From: Rhodanobacter sp.
GTDB lineage: Bacteria > Pseudomonadota > Gammaproteobacteria > Xanthomonadales > Rhodanobacteraceae
Reading direction: 5' to 3'
Length of the DNA stretch: 39,404 nt
NCBI GenBank assembly: GCA_022730075.1
Contig: DZBX01000010.1
Coordinates: 1 to 39,404 of the forward strand
A program made the translations under genes and the position numbers. The notes below the pieces were generated by a model. It was not told the DNA's origin. It ran no database searches and saw only the letters and a list, made by a program, of their open reading frames with translations. Shown in pieces: positions 20,802 to 28,293 of this stretch (positions within the stretch are counted from its first letter, which is position 1; every line of letters starts with the position of its first letter).

Positions 20802-22517
20802 ATGAATCAGACGCGCACCTTCCTGCTGCTGGGCCTGTTGTTGGTTGGCTATCTGTTGTGGACCGGGTGGGAGCAGCAATTCAACGTGCCCGCGCCATCG
20901 TTGCCAGCCACGAACGCCAGCGCGGTGGCGCCGCAAGCGAGCGCGATACCCGCGCCGGTTGGTTCGATACCGGGGGCGCCCGCGCCGAGCACCAAGGCCG
21001 CCGCGCCGACAACCCTGTTGCCTGGCAGTGGCACCGCGCACGGACAGCGCATCGCGGTGCATACGGACCTGCTCGACGTCACGCTCGATACGTCCGGCGG
21101 CGCGTTGGTACAGGCGCGCTTGCTGAAATATGCAGTGGCGCCGGAGGAAGCGCCGCGCGTCAAGTTGCTGGACGACAGCGCCAGCCATTATCTGGTCGCG
21201 CAAAGTGGCTTGGTCAGCAACATCTCGGGCGCCGCGCCGGCCGTGGATGCGCAATTCAAGTCAGCGCAATCCAGCTACACCATGGCGGCTGGACAGAAGC
21301 AGCTCGCGGTTGATCTGACGTGGAGCGACCCTGCGCAGGGCATCGAGGTGACCAAGCAGTACACCTTCACGCGGGGCAGTTACGTGGTACGGGTGCAGGA
21401 GCAGGTCCGCAATCTCGGCAAGACGCCGTGGACCGGCAACGCCTGGACGCAACTGGTGCGCACCGCGCCCGCCGCGCCACCGGCGTCGCATTTCTTTTTC
21501 CTGCACGATCCTTCCGAGTACTACAGCTTCACTGGCGGCAGTTGGTACAGCCCGCAAGACAAGTTCAACAAGCTGGCCTTCGATGAGTTTGCCAAAACGC
21601 CCCTGATGCGTACCGTGCAGGATGGCTGGATCGCCTTCGTGCAGCGCTATTTCGTGGCGGCATGGATTCCGGCACGCGATGGCGGCGCGCAATTCAGCAG
21701 TGCCACGTTCGATGTCGGCGGTGTGCCGCATTACCTGTTGCGCAGCATCGGGCCGGCTTTCAGCGTGGCGCCTGGCGCCAGCGCCACACAGAGCATGAGC
21801 CTGTTCATCGGGCCCAAGCTGGAGCATGCGCTCAGCGCCGCCGCCCCCGGCCTCGAACTGAGCGTGGATTACGGCATCTTCACCGTGATCTCGCAGCCAC
21901 TGCACTGGGTTCTGGTGCAACTGCACCGCATCACCCACAACTGGGGCCTGGCGATCATCTTGCTGGTGTTGTTGATCAAGGCAGCGTTCTACTGGCTCAG
22001 CGACAAGCAGTACCGCTCGTTCGCCAAGATGCGCAAACTGACCCCGCGCATCAAGGCGTTGCAGGCGCGCTATGCCGACGACAAGCCCAAGATGCAGCAG
22101 GCCATGATGGAGCTGTATCAAAAAGAGAAGGCCAATCCCGTGGCGGGTTGTCTGCCCATGCTGGTGCAGATTCCGGTGTTCTTTGCGTTGTATCCAGTGC
22201 TGATCGAGAGCGTGGAGTTGCGCCAGGCGCCGTTTGCGCTGTGGATCCACAACCTGTCCGCGCCGGATCCCTATTACGTGCTGCCGGTGTTGTATGCCGC
22301 GGTCATGCTCGCGCAGCAGATGCTGACCCCTGCGGTCGGCATGGATCCGACCCAGGCCAAGATCATGAAAGCCATGCCGATATTGATGGCGTTTTTCTTC
22401 GCCCAGTTCCCGGCGGGCCTGGTTCTGTACTACATCACCAACAGCGTGCTCGGCCTGCTGCAGCAATGGTATGTCACCCGGCAGGTGATGCGCGCCGAGA
22501 CCGCCAAGACGGATTGA
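20802..22517 (+). CDS. yidC: Membrane protein insertase YidC
   Basis: This 571-residue inner-membrane insertase works alone or with SecYEG. N-terminal helix 1 (TFLLLGLLLVGYLLW) is followed by an Ala/Pro/Thr-rich linker and a large periplasmic beta-supersandwich domain (about residues 75-350, with HDPSEYYSFTGGSW). The conserved C-terminal core has five helices (WGLAIILLVLLIKAAFYWLS, GCLPMLVQIPVFFALYPVL, ILMAFFFAQFPAGLVLYYIT). The cytoplasmic loop contains MRKLTPRIKALQARYADDK. Length and layout match the Gram-negative type. It ends six bases before mnmE. Confidence 0.98.
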   Translation: MNQTRTFLLLGLLLVGYLLWTGWEQQFNVPAPSLPATNASAVAPQASAIPAPVGSIPGAPAPSTKAAAPTTLLPGSGTAHGQRIAVHTDLLDVTLDTSGGALVQARLLKYAVAPEEAPRVKLLDDSASHYLVAQSGLVSNISGAAPAVDAQFKSAQSSYTMAAGQKQLAVDLTWSDPAQGIEVTKQYTFTRGSYVVRVQEQVRNLGKTPWTGNAWTQLVRTAPAAPPASHFFFLHDPSEYYSFTGGSWYSPQDKFNKLAFDEFAKTPLMRTVQDGWIAFVQRYFVAAWIPARDGGAQFSSATFDVGGVPHYLLRSIGPAFSVAPGASATQSMSLFIGPKLEHALSAAAPGLELSVDYGIFTVISQPLHWVLVQLHRITHNWGLAIILLVLLIKAAFYWLSDKQYRSFAKMRKLTPRIKALQARYADDKPKMQQAMMELYQKEKANPVAGCLPMLVQIPVFFALYPVLIESVELRQAPFALWIHNLSAPDPYYVLPVLYAAVMLAQQMLTPAVGMDPTQAKIMKAMPILMAFFFAQFPAGLVLYYITNSVLGLLQQWYVTRQVMRAETAKTD

Positions 22518-22523
22518 GTCGCC

Positions 22524-23879
22524 ATGCGTGCTGCCGACACCATCGCCGCCGTGGCCACCGCGCCGGGCGCCGGTGGCGTCGGCATCGTGCGCGTCAGCGG
22601 CGCGCAGGCAGGGACGATCGCGCAGGTCTTGCTGGGGCGCACGCCACGCCCGCGCCACGCGCACTACACCACGCTGCGCGAAGCCGATGGTGCGTTGCTG
22701 GATCGAGGCCTGCTGCTGTGGTTCCCCGCGCCGCATTCCTACACCGGCGAGGATGTCCTGGAGCTGCATGCGCACGGCAGCCCGATCCTGCTTGATCTGC
22801 TGCTGCGCCGTGTCTGCGCCCTCGGGGCGCGGCCTGCGCGCGCGGGAGAATTCAGTGAGCGCGCTTATCTCAACGGCAAGCTCGATCTGATGCAGGCCGA
22901 GGCCATCGCCGAGCTGATTGCAGCCGGCAGCGATGCCGCGGTGCGCGCCGCGCAGCGCGCATTGGCGGGGGTGTTCTCGGCACGTGTGGGCGAGCTGCAG
23001 GCGCTGCTCACCCGCGCACGCGCGCACATCGAGGCCGCGCTTGATTTCCCGGACGAAGATCTCGAATTGATGGCCGATCCGGCGTTGCTGGCCACGCTGG
23101 CAGAACTGCGCGCGCAAGTCGGGGTTGTCCTGCTCGAAGCACAACGCGGCGTGCGTCTCGCGCAGGGCCTGAGCGTGGTGCTGATCGGACGGCCCAATAC
23201 CGGTAAATCCAGTCTCCTCAACGCACTGGCCGGTGAAGATCGAGCCATCGTCACCGCCGTGCCCGGCACCACGCGCGATGTGCTGCGCGTGGATCTGCAA
23301 TTCGACGGCGTGCGCCTGGAGTTGGCTGATACCGCCGGATTGCGCGATGCAGGCGATGCAATCGAGCGCGAAGGCATGCGCCGTGCTGAGGCGGCGCTGC
23401 TCAGCGCCGATCTTGCATTGCTGGTCAGCGATGTTGCGCACTGGACCGATGATTACGCCGATGCGCGCGCGCGCGCGCCGGATACGGACATGCTGGTCGT
23501 GCTCAACAAGATCGATCTGATCGCTCAGCCAGCGGCGCGCATCGAGGATGTGGCAGGCCCGGTGCGCATCGCTTTATCCGCGCGCAGCGGGAGCGGCATC
23601 GACTTGCTGCGCCATGAACTGCACCGGCGGGCGGGCGGCGGTGCCGACAATGCCTACAGTGCCCGCACACGGCATGTGCTGGCCTTGCAGCGCGCAGCAG
23701 CCGAGATCGATGCCGCGAACCTCGAGGTACAGCACGCTGTCAATCGCCATGGCGGGCTGGCGGAACTTGCTGCCGAAGCATTGCGCCGCGCGCAGCAGGC
23801 GCTCGACGAGCTTACCGGCGCGCATGGCAGCGAGGAACTGCTCGGCGCGATTTTTTCCAGCTTCTGCATCGGCAAATGA
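22524..23879 (+). CDS. mnmE: tRNA modification GTPase MnmE (TrmE)
   Basis: This 451-residue GTPase, with MnmG, makes 5-carboxymethylaminomethyluridine-type modifications at the wobble uridine of tRNAs. The N-terminal folate-binding domain starts DTIAAVATAPGAGGVGIVRV and has HSYTGEDVLELHAHGSP. The central helical domain has AYLNGKLDLMQAEAIAELI. The inserted G domain holds G1 GRPNTGKS (222-229), GTTRDV, G3 DTAG (269-272) and G4 NKID. The protein ends with the catalytic CIGK motif. Start at 22524, only six bases after yidC, so co-transcription is likely. Confidence 0.98.
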   Translation: MRAADTIAAVATAPGAGGVGIVRVSGAQAGTIAQVLLGRTPRPRHAHYTTLREADGALLDRGLLLWFPAPHSYTGEDVLELHAHGSPILLDLLLRRVCALGARPARAGEFSERAYLNGKLDLMQAEAIAELIAAGSDAAVRAAQRALAGVFSARVGELQALLTRARAHIEAALDFPDEDLELMADPALLATLAELRAQVGVVLLEAQRGVRLAQGLSVVLIGRPNTGKSSLLNALAGEDRAIVTAVPGTTRDVLRVDLQFDGVRLELADTAGLRDAGDAIEREGMRRAEAALLSADLALLVSDVAHWTDDYADARARAPDTDMLVVLNKIDLIAQPAARIEDVAGPVRIALSARSGSGIDLLRHELHRRAGGGADNAYSARTRHVLALQRAAAEIDAANLEVQHAVNRHGGLAELAAEALRRAQQALDELTGAHGSEELLGAIFSSFCIGK

Positions 23880-23967
23880 ATCCGGCGCGGCGATGGCTTG
23901 CGCATCGATGCGGCACGGCGCAGGCTCCGGCGCTGTGCGCAGTGATCGATGCTCCAGGGAGCGTGCC

Positions 23968-24591
23968 ATGCAGCTCGGCAGTCAGAGTTTTGCCACCCAT
24001 CAGGCCATTCCGGCACGCTGCGCCTTTGGCCAGCCGGGCATGGACGGCCCCTTCGCCTTTGCCGGCAACCGCAGCCCGCACTTGGCGTGGAGCGATGTGC
24101 CGGAGGGCACACGCAGTTTCGCTCTGACGTGCATCGACGTGGATGCACCGAGTCGCGGCGATGACGTGAACAAACCCGGGCGCATCGTGCCGGCCGATTT
24201 GCCGCGCGTCGAATTCACGCACTGGCTGATGGTTGACGTGGATGCAGCCGTGCGCGAACTGGCCGAGGGCGCTTGCGGCAGCGGGATCACCGCACGCGGC
24301 AAACAGCCGCCGCCTGGTCCGGCGGGCAGTCGCCAGGGCATCAACGATTACACCCATTGGTTCGCCGATGATGCCGACATGGCTGGCGATTATTACGGCT
24401 ATGACGGGCCCTGCCCGCCTTGGAACGACAGCATCGTGCATCACTATGGTTTTCATGTTTACGCACTGGATCTGGCGCGGCTGGACGTGCCGGTGCGGTT
24501 CAATCTGGCTGATCTGCGTCGCGCCATTGCAGGGCACGTGCTCGGGCAAGCGGTGTGCGTGGGTACCTATTCGATGCGCGCCACGGGCTGA
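23968..24591 (+). CDS. YbhB/YbcL-type Raf kinase inhibitor-like (PEBP) protein
   Basis: This 207-residue protein belongs to the phosphatidylethanolamine-binding protein family. The ligand-pocket signatures are visible: RSPHLAWSDVPEGTRSFALT, CIDVDAP, EFTHWLMVDVDA, ARGKQPPPGPAGSRQG, and GYDGPCPPWNDSIVHHYGFHVYALD with the family DGPCPP motif. The bacterial relatives YbhB/YbcL are small ligand-binding proteins of uncertain role. ATG at 23968 has CAGGGAG upstream; no signal peptide is visible, so it is probably cytoplasmic. It follows mnmE by 88 bp. Confidence 0.9.
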   Translation: MQLGSQSFATHQAIPARCAFGQPGMDGPFAFAGNRSPHLAWSDVPEGTRSFALTCIDVDAPSRGDDVNKPGRIVPADLPRVEFTHWLMVDVDAAVRELAEGACGSGITARGKQPPPGPAGSRQGINDYTHWFADDADMAGDYYGYDGPCPPWNDSIVHHYGFHVYALDLARLDVPVRFNLADLRRAIAGHVLGQAVCVGTYSMRATG

Positions 24592-24622
24592 ATACCGCAT
24601 GTCTTGTCCGCATGTGTGGCCA

Positions 24623-24647
24623 CGCGCCGCATGGTATGCGCGGCGCG
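24623..24647. repeat. GC-rich hairpin between the PEBP gene and the yqjD-like gene
   Basis: CGCGCCGC and GCGGCGCG form a perfect eight-base stem with a nine-base loop, starting about 30 bp after the PEBP stop. There is no T-run, so it may stabilise the transcript end or be part of a Rho-dependent terminator region. Confidence 0.4.
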
Positions 24648-24716
24648 CGGCATCATGTACAGGATGCGGAGCGTTGCATTGGCGCAGACGCGCATCATCA
24701 CGCACAGGAGAAAACC

Positions 24717-25049
24717 ATGAATAGCGAAATCAGCAGTGCTTCCGAAGACCGTATCCATGCTGCCGCCGAGCGCGCCAAGCAAACTGAAAGCGCCGCCGTG
24801 AAGCGAACGGCCGAACGGGTCGAACACGGCCTGCACCGGGCCACGGATGCGGGGGCGGACCTTGCCGCCAACGTCAACGACAAGGCCGCGGAAGTGGCTG
24901 CGCGCGGCCGTGAGGCGACCGAAAAATTGCGCGCGCAGACGTCCGATTTGCTCGACAAGACGCGCGATTTCGTGCGCGAAAAGCCGGGACAGGCGGTATT
25001 GATCGCGGCAGCGGCGGGCTGGTTGCTGGGTCGTCTGATGCGGCGCTGA
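24717..25049 (+). CDS. DUF883/ElaB-YqjD-like ribosome-associated membrane protein
   Basis: This 110-residue protein has a long amphipathic, Ala/Lys/Glu/Asp-rich helical region (ERAKQTESAAVKRTAERVEH and DKAAEVAARGREATEKLRAQ) and a C-terminal membrane segment in VREKPGQAVLIAAAAGWLLG. This is the ElaB/YqjD layout, in which a single C-terminal helix anchors the protein and the N-terminal part binds ribosomes in stationary phase (E. coli). ATG at 24717 has a strong AGGAG seven bases upstream. It heads a three-gene unit ordered like E. coli yqjD-yqjE-yqjK. Confidence 0.88.
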   Translation: MNSEISSASEDRIHAAAERAKQTESAAVKRTAERVEHGLHRATDAGADLAANVNDKAAEVAARGREATEKLRAQTSDLLDKTRDFVREKPGQAVLIAAAAGWLLGRLMRR

Positions 25050-25051
25050 GC

Positions 25052-25495
25052 ATGAGCGAAGCCGAGGAGTCCGCGACGCAGGCGACCGCGGTCGCTGCAG
25101 CCCCTGCCCCTGCATCAGTGCCCGCCGACGCAGACACAGCGGTGTCCGGCGTGGCGAGTGACGTGATGGAGCTGGTTGCGGCGGTGCTGGCCTTGGCGCG
25201 GCTGGAGGCTGCGCGGGCCGCGCGCGGACTGTTGTGGGCGCTGCTGCTCGGCGTGACGGCTGCGGTGCTGGTGACTGCGTGTCTGCTGCTGGTGGTGGCC
25301 TTGCTCTTGCTGGGCTTGTTGCATGTCAGTGGTTCGTTGGCGCTGGCGCTTGCCATGACCATCGTGGTGCTGCTGGTAGCGACATGGCTGTCGTGGCGTG
25401 GCTTGCGGCGCGTATTGCGCCCGCTCAGCCTGCCGGCGACACGCGCCGAACTGCGCGCGCTACTCGAGCCGCTGCGTGGCAAGCCATCGCGATGA
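25052..25495 (+). CDS. YqjE-like phage-holin-family membrane protein
   Basis: The 147-residue protein has an Ala/Pro-rich cytoplasmic start, an amphipathic stretch (LVAAVLALARLEAARAARG), then two strong membrane helices (GVTAAVLVTACLLLVVALLL and LALALAMTIVVLLVATWLSW) and a basic tail. This is the pattern of the YqjE/holin-III-like family found behind yqjD. It starts three bases after the previous stop and overlaps the next gene by four bases, so the three are one operon. Despite the family name, there is no phage context. Confidence 0.82.
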   Translation: MSEAEESATQATAVAAAPAPASVPADADTAVSGVASDVMELVAAVLALARLEAARAARGLLWALLLGVTAAVLVTACLLLVVALLLLGLLHVSGSLALALAMTIVVLLVATWLSWRGLRRVLRPLSLPATRAELRALLEPLRGKPSR

Positions 25496-25725
25496 ACACG
25501 CATCGCCAGCACTGGCTGGACGGCGTGGCTCGTGTCCAGCGCGCACGGGCAGCGCTGACGCCGCGCTTGCAACGCGGTGGCGATTGGCTGGATCGCCATC
25601 CCTGGGCGCGCCCGGCGGCCGCCTTGCTGGGCGGTTGGCTGCTCGCGCGGCTGTTGCCGCGCCCGGCGCGCTTGCGCCATGGTGGTGCATGGTTGCTGCG
25701 CGCTTGGCGTCTGTTGCGGCGCTGA
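25492..25725 (+). CDS. YqjK-like small membrane protein
   Basis: This 77-residue, arginine-rich protein has one hydrophobic segment (RPAAALLGGWLLARLLPRP) and several WL/RW pairs. It is assigned as yqjK-like from its position and size; sequence conservation in this family is weak. ATG at 25492 overlaps the previous stop (ATGA). It ends ten bases before the convergent uppP gene. Confidence 0.7.
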   Translation: MNTHRQHWLDGVARVQRARAALTPRLQRGGDWLDRHPWARPAAALLGGWLLARLLPRPARLRHGGAWLLRAWRLLRR

Positions 25726-25735
25726 TGCGCGCCGC

Positions 25736-26536
25736 CTAACGCATCCAGCCCAGGCCCAGCGCGCCGAACAAAGCCGCGCCCAGCCCAATGCGGTACCAGG
25801 CGAACAGCGTGTAGCGATGCGTCTTGATGTAACCCAGCAGCCACTTCACCGCGATGAAAGCAGTGACCGTCGACACCACGAAGGCCAGGCCCAGCGCACC
25901 CCAGTGTTCGTGCTGCGCGCCGCCGTGGCGCAGGGTGTGCCACAGCTCATAGGCACCCGCCGCGAACATGGTGGGGATGCCGACGATGAAGGAAAAATCG
26001 GTCGCCGCCGAACGGTCACGCGTACCCGCCAGCATTGCCGCGAAGATGGTGCTGGCCGAGCGCGACAGGCCCGGGAAAATGCCGGCCAGCATTTGTGCCA
26101 CGCCGACCACCAGCGCCACCGCCCAGCTTACCTCGCGGCCCGGTTTCAGGCGCGCAGCGATGGCCTCGGCCGCCAGCATCCAGATGCCGCCCAGCACCAG
26201 CGCCCAGGCCACCGGCAGCACGCTGGTCGGCAGCTTGAAGCCCAGCGTCACGGCGATGAAACCCAGCACCGCGGTGACCGCGAACGCCAGCACCAGCTTG
26301 CCGACATAGGCGCGGTTCGCGCGCTCGCCGAGGCCCGATGCCAGTGCCCACAGGCGCCGCCAGTAGATCAGCGTCACCGCGAGAATCGCGCCGGACTGTA
26401 TCACCACGTTGAACAGATCCGAACGCGCGCCCAGCCATTGCTCGGCGATCAGCAGATGGCCGGTGGAGGAGATCGGCAGAAACTCGGTGATGCCCTCGAT
26501 GATCCCGAGCAGGATCGCGTTCCATGGAATCAGCAC
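25736..26536 (-). CDS. uppP: Undecaprenyl-diphosphatase (UppP/BacA family), copy 1
   Basis: This 266-residue polytopic membrane enzyme dephosphorylates undecaprenyl pyrophosphate to recycle the lipid carrier for peptidoglycan and other envelope glycans; it also gives bacitracin tolerance. Both conserved motifs are present: EGITEFLPISSTGH near residue 15 with the (E/Q)xxxE catalytic acid pair, and IFPGLSRSASTI. The start is GTG at 26536, which gives the usual N-terminus LIPWNAILLGIIEG. It is convergent with the yqjK-like gene, ending ten bases from it. A second family member lies 613 bp upstream on the same strand. Confidence 0.95.
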   Translation of the reverse strand: MLIPWNAILLGIIEGITEFLPISSTGHLLIAEQWLGARSDLFNVVIQSGAILAVTLIYWRRLWALASGLGERANRAYVGKLVLAFAVTAVLGFIAVTLGFKLPTSVLPVAWALVLGGIWMLAAEAIAARLKPGREVSWAVALVVGVAQMLAGIFPGLSRSASTIFAAMLAGTRDRSAATDFSFIVGIPTMFAAGAYELWHTLRHGGAQHEHWGALGLAFVVSTVTAFIAVKWLLGYIKTHRYTLFAWYRIGLGAALFGALGLGWMR

Positions 26537-26794
26537 GACGCGGCACCCCCGACAAAGCGCGCGAGCTTATCAGGCGCGGCAATTTCCCGCGGTAGTCATG
26601 CGGTCGCGCTGTCGCACGCGCGGTTCAGCATGGTGAGAACCGCGCTCACCGCGTCTGCACCCACGCTGCACGGCGCAAGGCGCAGTCTGGCCCAGCGCCC
26701 ACGGGGAGGATCGCGTTCAACCCCCCCACAGCGAGCTCGCGCAGCACGCAGCCGCGCTGGCCCGTCATGATCGCGACGCAAGCCTCGTGGGCGC
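26537..26794. other. Gene-free GC-rich stretch upstream of uppP copy 1
   Basis: No supported gene, RNA or mobile-element end is visible. It should hold the promoter of uppP copy 1 (reading left). The missing 5' part of the fasciclin gene would be expected here, but I cannot recognise a signal peptide or the first FAS1 strands in any plus frame. Some short minus-strand open frames exist without recognisable content. Confidence 0.5.
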
Positions 26795-27097
26795 ACTTTT
26801 CCCACCAATGCAGCCTTTGCCGCATTGCCATCCGGCACCCTCGCAACCCTGTTGTAACCGGAGAATCGCGCCAAGCTGCGCGCCATCCTGCCGTACCACG
26901 TGGTGCCCGGCAAGGTCACTGCGGCCGAAGCGATGAAGCTCGTCAATGCCCGCACCGTCGATGGTGCCGAACTCGAAATCAGCCATATGGATGGCAAAGT
27001 GATGATCGACGACGCCAGTGTGACGCAGGCCGACATCATGGCCAGCAACGGTGTGATTCATGCCATCAACAAGGTGCTGATGCCGCCGCAGGGCTGA
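26795..27097 (+). pseudogene. Fasciclin (FAS1) domain remnant with an in-frame stop
   Basis: The plus frame reads NAAFAALPSGTLATLL, then TAA at 26855-26857, then PENRAKLRAILPYHVVPGKV and on through TVDGAELEISHMDGKVMID, ITASNG-type ADIMASNGVIHAINKVLMPP, to TGA at 27095. These are the second half of a FAS1 domain in correct order (AAFAxLP, LLKPEN, YHVVPGK, ASNGVIHxID). The TAA stands where family members have a lysine (LLKPEN), which fits an AAA/AAG-to-TAA change. Upstream of 26795 the domain start, signal peptide and start codon are not found. The gene once probably encoded a small secreted adhesion-type protein and is now non-functional. Confidence 0.85.
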
Positions 27098-27115
27098 ACT
27101 TGGCAGAGGGTGCCG

Positions 27116-27149
27116 GCCGCGCGCAAATCGCCTTTGCGCGCGGCTTTTT
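27116..27149 (+). terminator. Rho-independent terminator of the fasciclin remnant
   Basis: GCCGCGCGCAAA (27116-27127) and TTTGCGCGCGGC (27133-27144) form a perfect 12-bp stem with loop TCGCC, followed by TTTTT. The terminator of the decayed gene survives intact. It abuts the stop of the second uppP gene and, being symmetric, may also work for that gene from the other strand. Confidence 0.88.
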
Positions 27150-28009
27150 CATAGGCGCAACAGCAACAGCGCCAAGGTGCCAAAGCCGATGCAATACCAG
27201 GCGAATGGATTCAGCGCCGCCTGTTCATGGCGACGGAAGTAGCGCATCAGGAACCAGGTGCTGAACAGGGCCGCCACTCCGGCAACGAGACCCGCCAGCA
27301 ACATCAAGCCCAGCGGCGCGGCATGCGCGGCGTGCGCACGCAGCAACTTGGGAATCTCCAGCACCGCGGCGCCGGTGATCACCGGCGCACCGAGCAGGAA
27401 CGAAAAGCGTGCCGCCTGTGCGTGATTCAGTCCGCGGCGCAGCCCGCCGACCATGGTCGCGCCCGAACGCGACAGGCCGGGGATGAAGGCCAGGCACTGC
27501 CAGCAACCGATCAGCAGGGCGTCACGCCAACGCAGGCCACCGAGATGCTCGTCCTGCAATGCGCCGCTGGCGCTCTGAGCCGCGCGCCGGCGCAGGCGTT
27601 CGCCCAACAGCAACATGCCGCCGTTGACGATCAGAAACAGCGCCGCCACCCAGGGTTCGGCGAACAGTGCACGCAGCGGTTTCTCCAGCGCGAAACCGAG
27701 GATGATCGCCGGCAGCGTGCCCAATACCAGCATGCCGGCCAGGCGCCGGAAGTTTTCTGCATCCTGCGCGCGTGGTCCGCGCAGCACGCCCCAGGCGATG
27801 CCCAGCCAGACGCGCCAGAAGTACGCCAGCAAGGCCAGCAGCGTGCCCACGTGCAGCACCACAAGAAATGGCAGGAAATCGCGTGCGTGCTGATTGATGC
27901 CAAGATGCAGCAGCGCCGGCACCACCACCGCATGACCGAGGCTGCTGACCGGAAACAATTCGGTCAGACCCTGCAGCAAGGCGATCAGCAGCACATTGAA
28001 CAGATCCAT
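27149..28009 (-). CDS. Undecaprenyl-diphosphatase family (UppP/BacA-like), copy 2
   Basis: This 286-residue polytopic membrane protein is of the UppP family but diverged from copy 1. The motifs are QGLTELFPVSSLGHAVV near residue 14, the Q-first form of (E/Q)xxxE, and FIPGLSRSGATM. It has a longer loop between helices (LGERLRRRAAQSASGALQDE). The catalytic acids are present, so activity is plausible; a specialised role in another glycan pathway cannot be excluded. ATG at 28009. It has its own upstream gap shared with glnA (28010-28293), from which it diverges. Confidence 0.88.
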   Translation of the reverse strand: MDLFNVLLIALLQGLTELFPVSSLGHAVVVPALLHLGINQHARDFLPFLVVLHVGTLLALLAYFWRVWLGIAWGVLRGPRAQDAENFRRLAGMLVLGTLPAIILGFALEKPLRALFAEPWVAALFLIVNGGMLLLGERLRRRAAQSASGALQDEHLGGLRWRDALLIGCWQCLAFIPGLSRSGATMVGGLRRGLNHAQAARFSFLLGAPVITGAAVLEIPKLLRAHAAHAAPLGLMLLAGLVAGVAALFSTWFLMRYFRRHEQAALNPFAWYCIGFGTLALLLLRL

Positions 28010-28127
28010 GGGTGGATTCCGTGGGAACGAGCCGGGATGTTAAGCCAGCGCCGCAGGCAATGGCCTTACCAATGTGCAAGCCGCCGTCTGTCGCGCCAGG
28101 AGCGTCGACCCGCAAGCACGCCACAGT

Positions 28128-28144
28128 TGCACCAAATTAAAGCA
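28128..28144. promoter_or_regulatory. Possible NtrC enhancer site upstream of glnA
   Basis: TGCACCAAATTAAAGCA has a perfect left half of the NtrC site (TGCACCAA) and a degenerate right half. It lies about 110 bp upstream of the sigma-54 promoter, a normal enhancer distance. A second half site (AGCACCAT) follows near 28159. Confidence 0.5.
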
Positions 28145-28236
28145 AATCATTCTTGAATAGCACCATGACAATGCGTCGAGCGCATGCATGCCCGTGTGCC
28201 GCGAGCAAAGTCGATGCCGCGGGCACGCAGCCTGTG

Positions 28237-28252
28237 TGGCACGAGCCTTGCT
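28237..28252 (+). promoter_or_regulatory. Sigma-54 (RpoN) promoter of glnA
   Basis: TGGCACGAGCCTTGCT matches the -24/-12 consensus TGGCACN5TTGCW exactly, with correct GG-N10-GC spacing. Transcription would start near 28263, about 30 bases before the glnA ATG. This fits nitrogen-regulated, NtrC-dependent control of glutamine synthetase. Confidence 0.9.
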
Positions 28253-28293
28253 GACCTAAGTGCAGAACCCCCTTACTACTACTGGAGCAGTCC

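Noticed and set aside
21261-23441. Very long minus-strand open frame opposite yidC and mnmE
   Set aside because: Low-complexity His/Gln/Arg-rich translation without recognisable domain; a shadow caused by high GC opposite two certain genes. The same applies to long frames opposite dnaA (19021-20088), glnA (28279-29781) and the TPR fusion (29821-31887).
25052-25495. Phage holin as sign of a prophage
   Set aside because: The gene sits in a yqjD-yqjE-yqjK-like chromosomal operon with no phage genes nearby.
26895-26904. ACCACGTGGT palindrome, possible third parS
   Set aside because: It lacks the TGTT/AACA arms; it is simply the YHVV codons of the fasciclin remnant.
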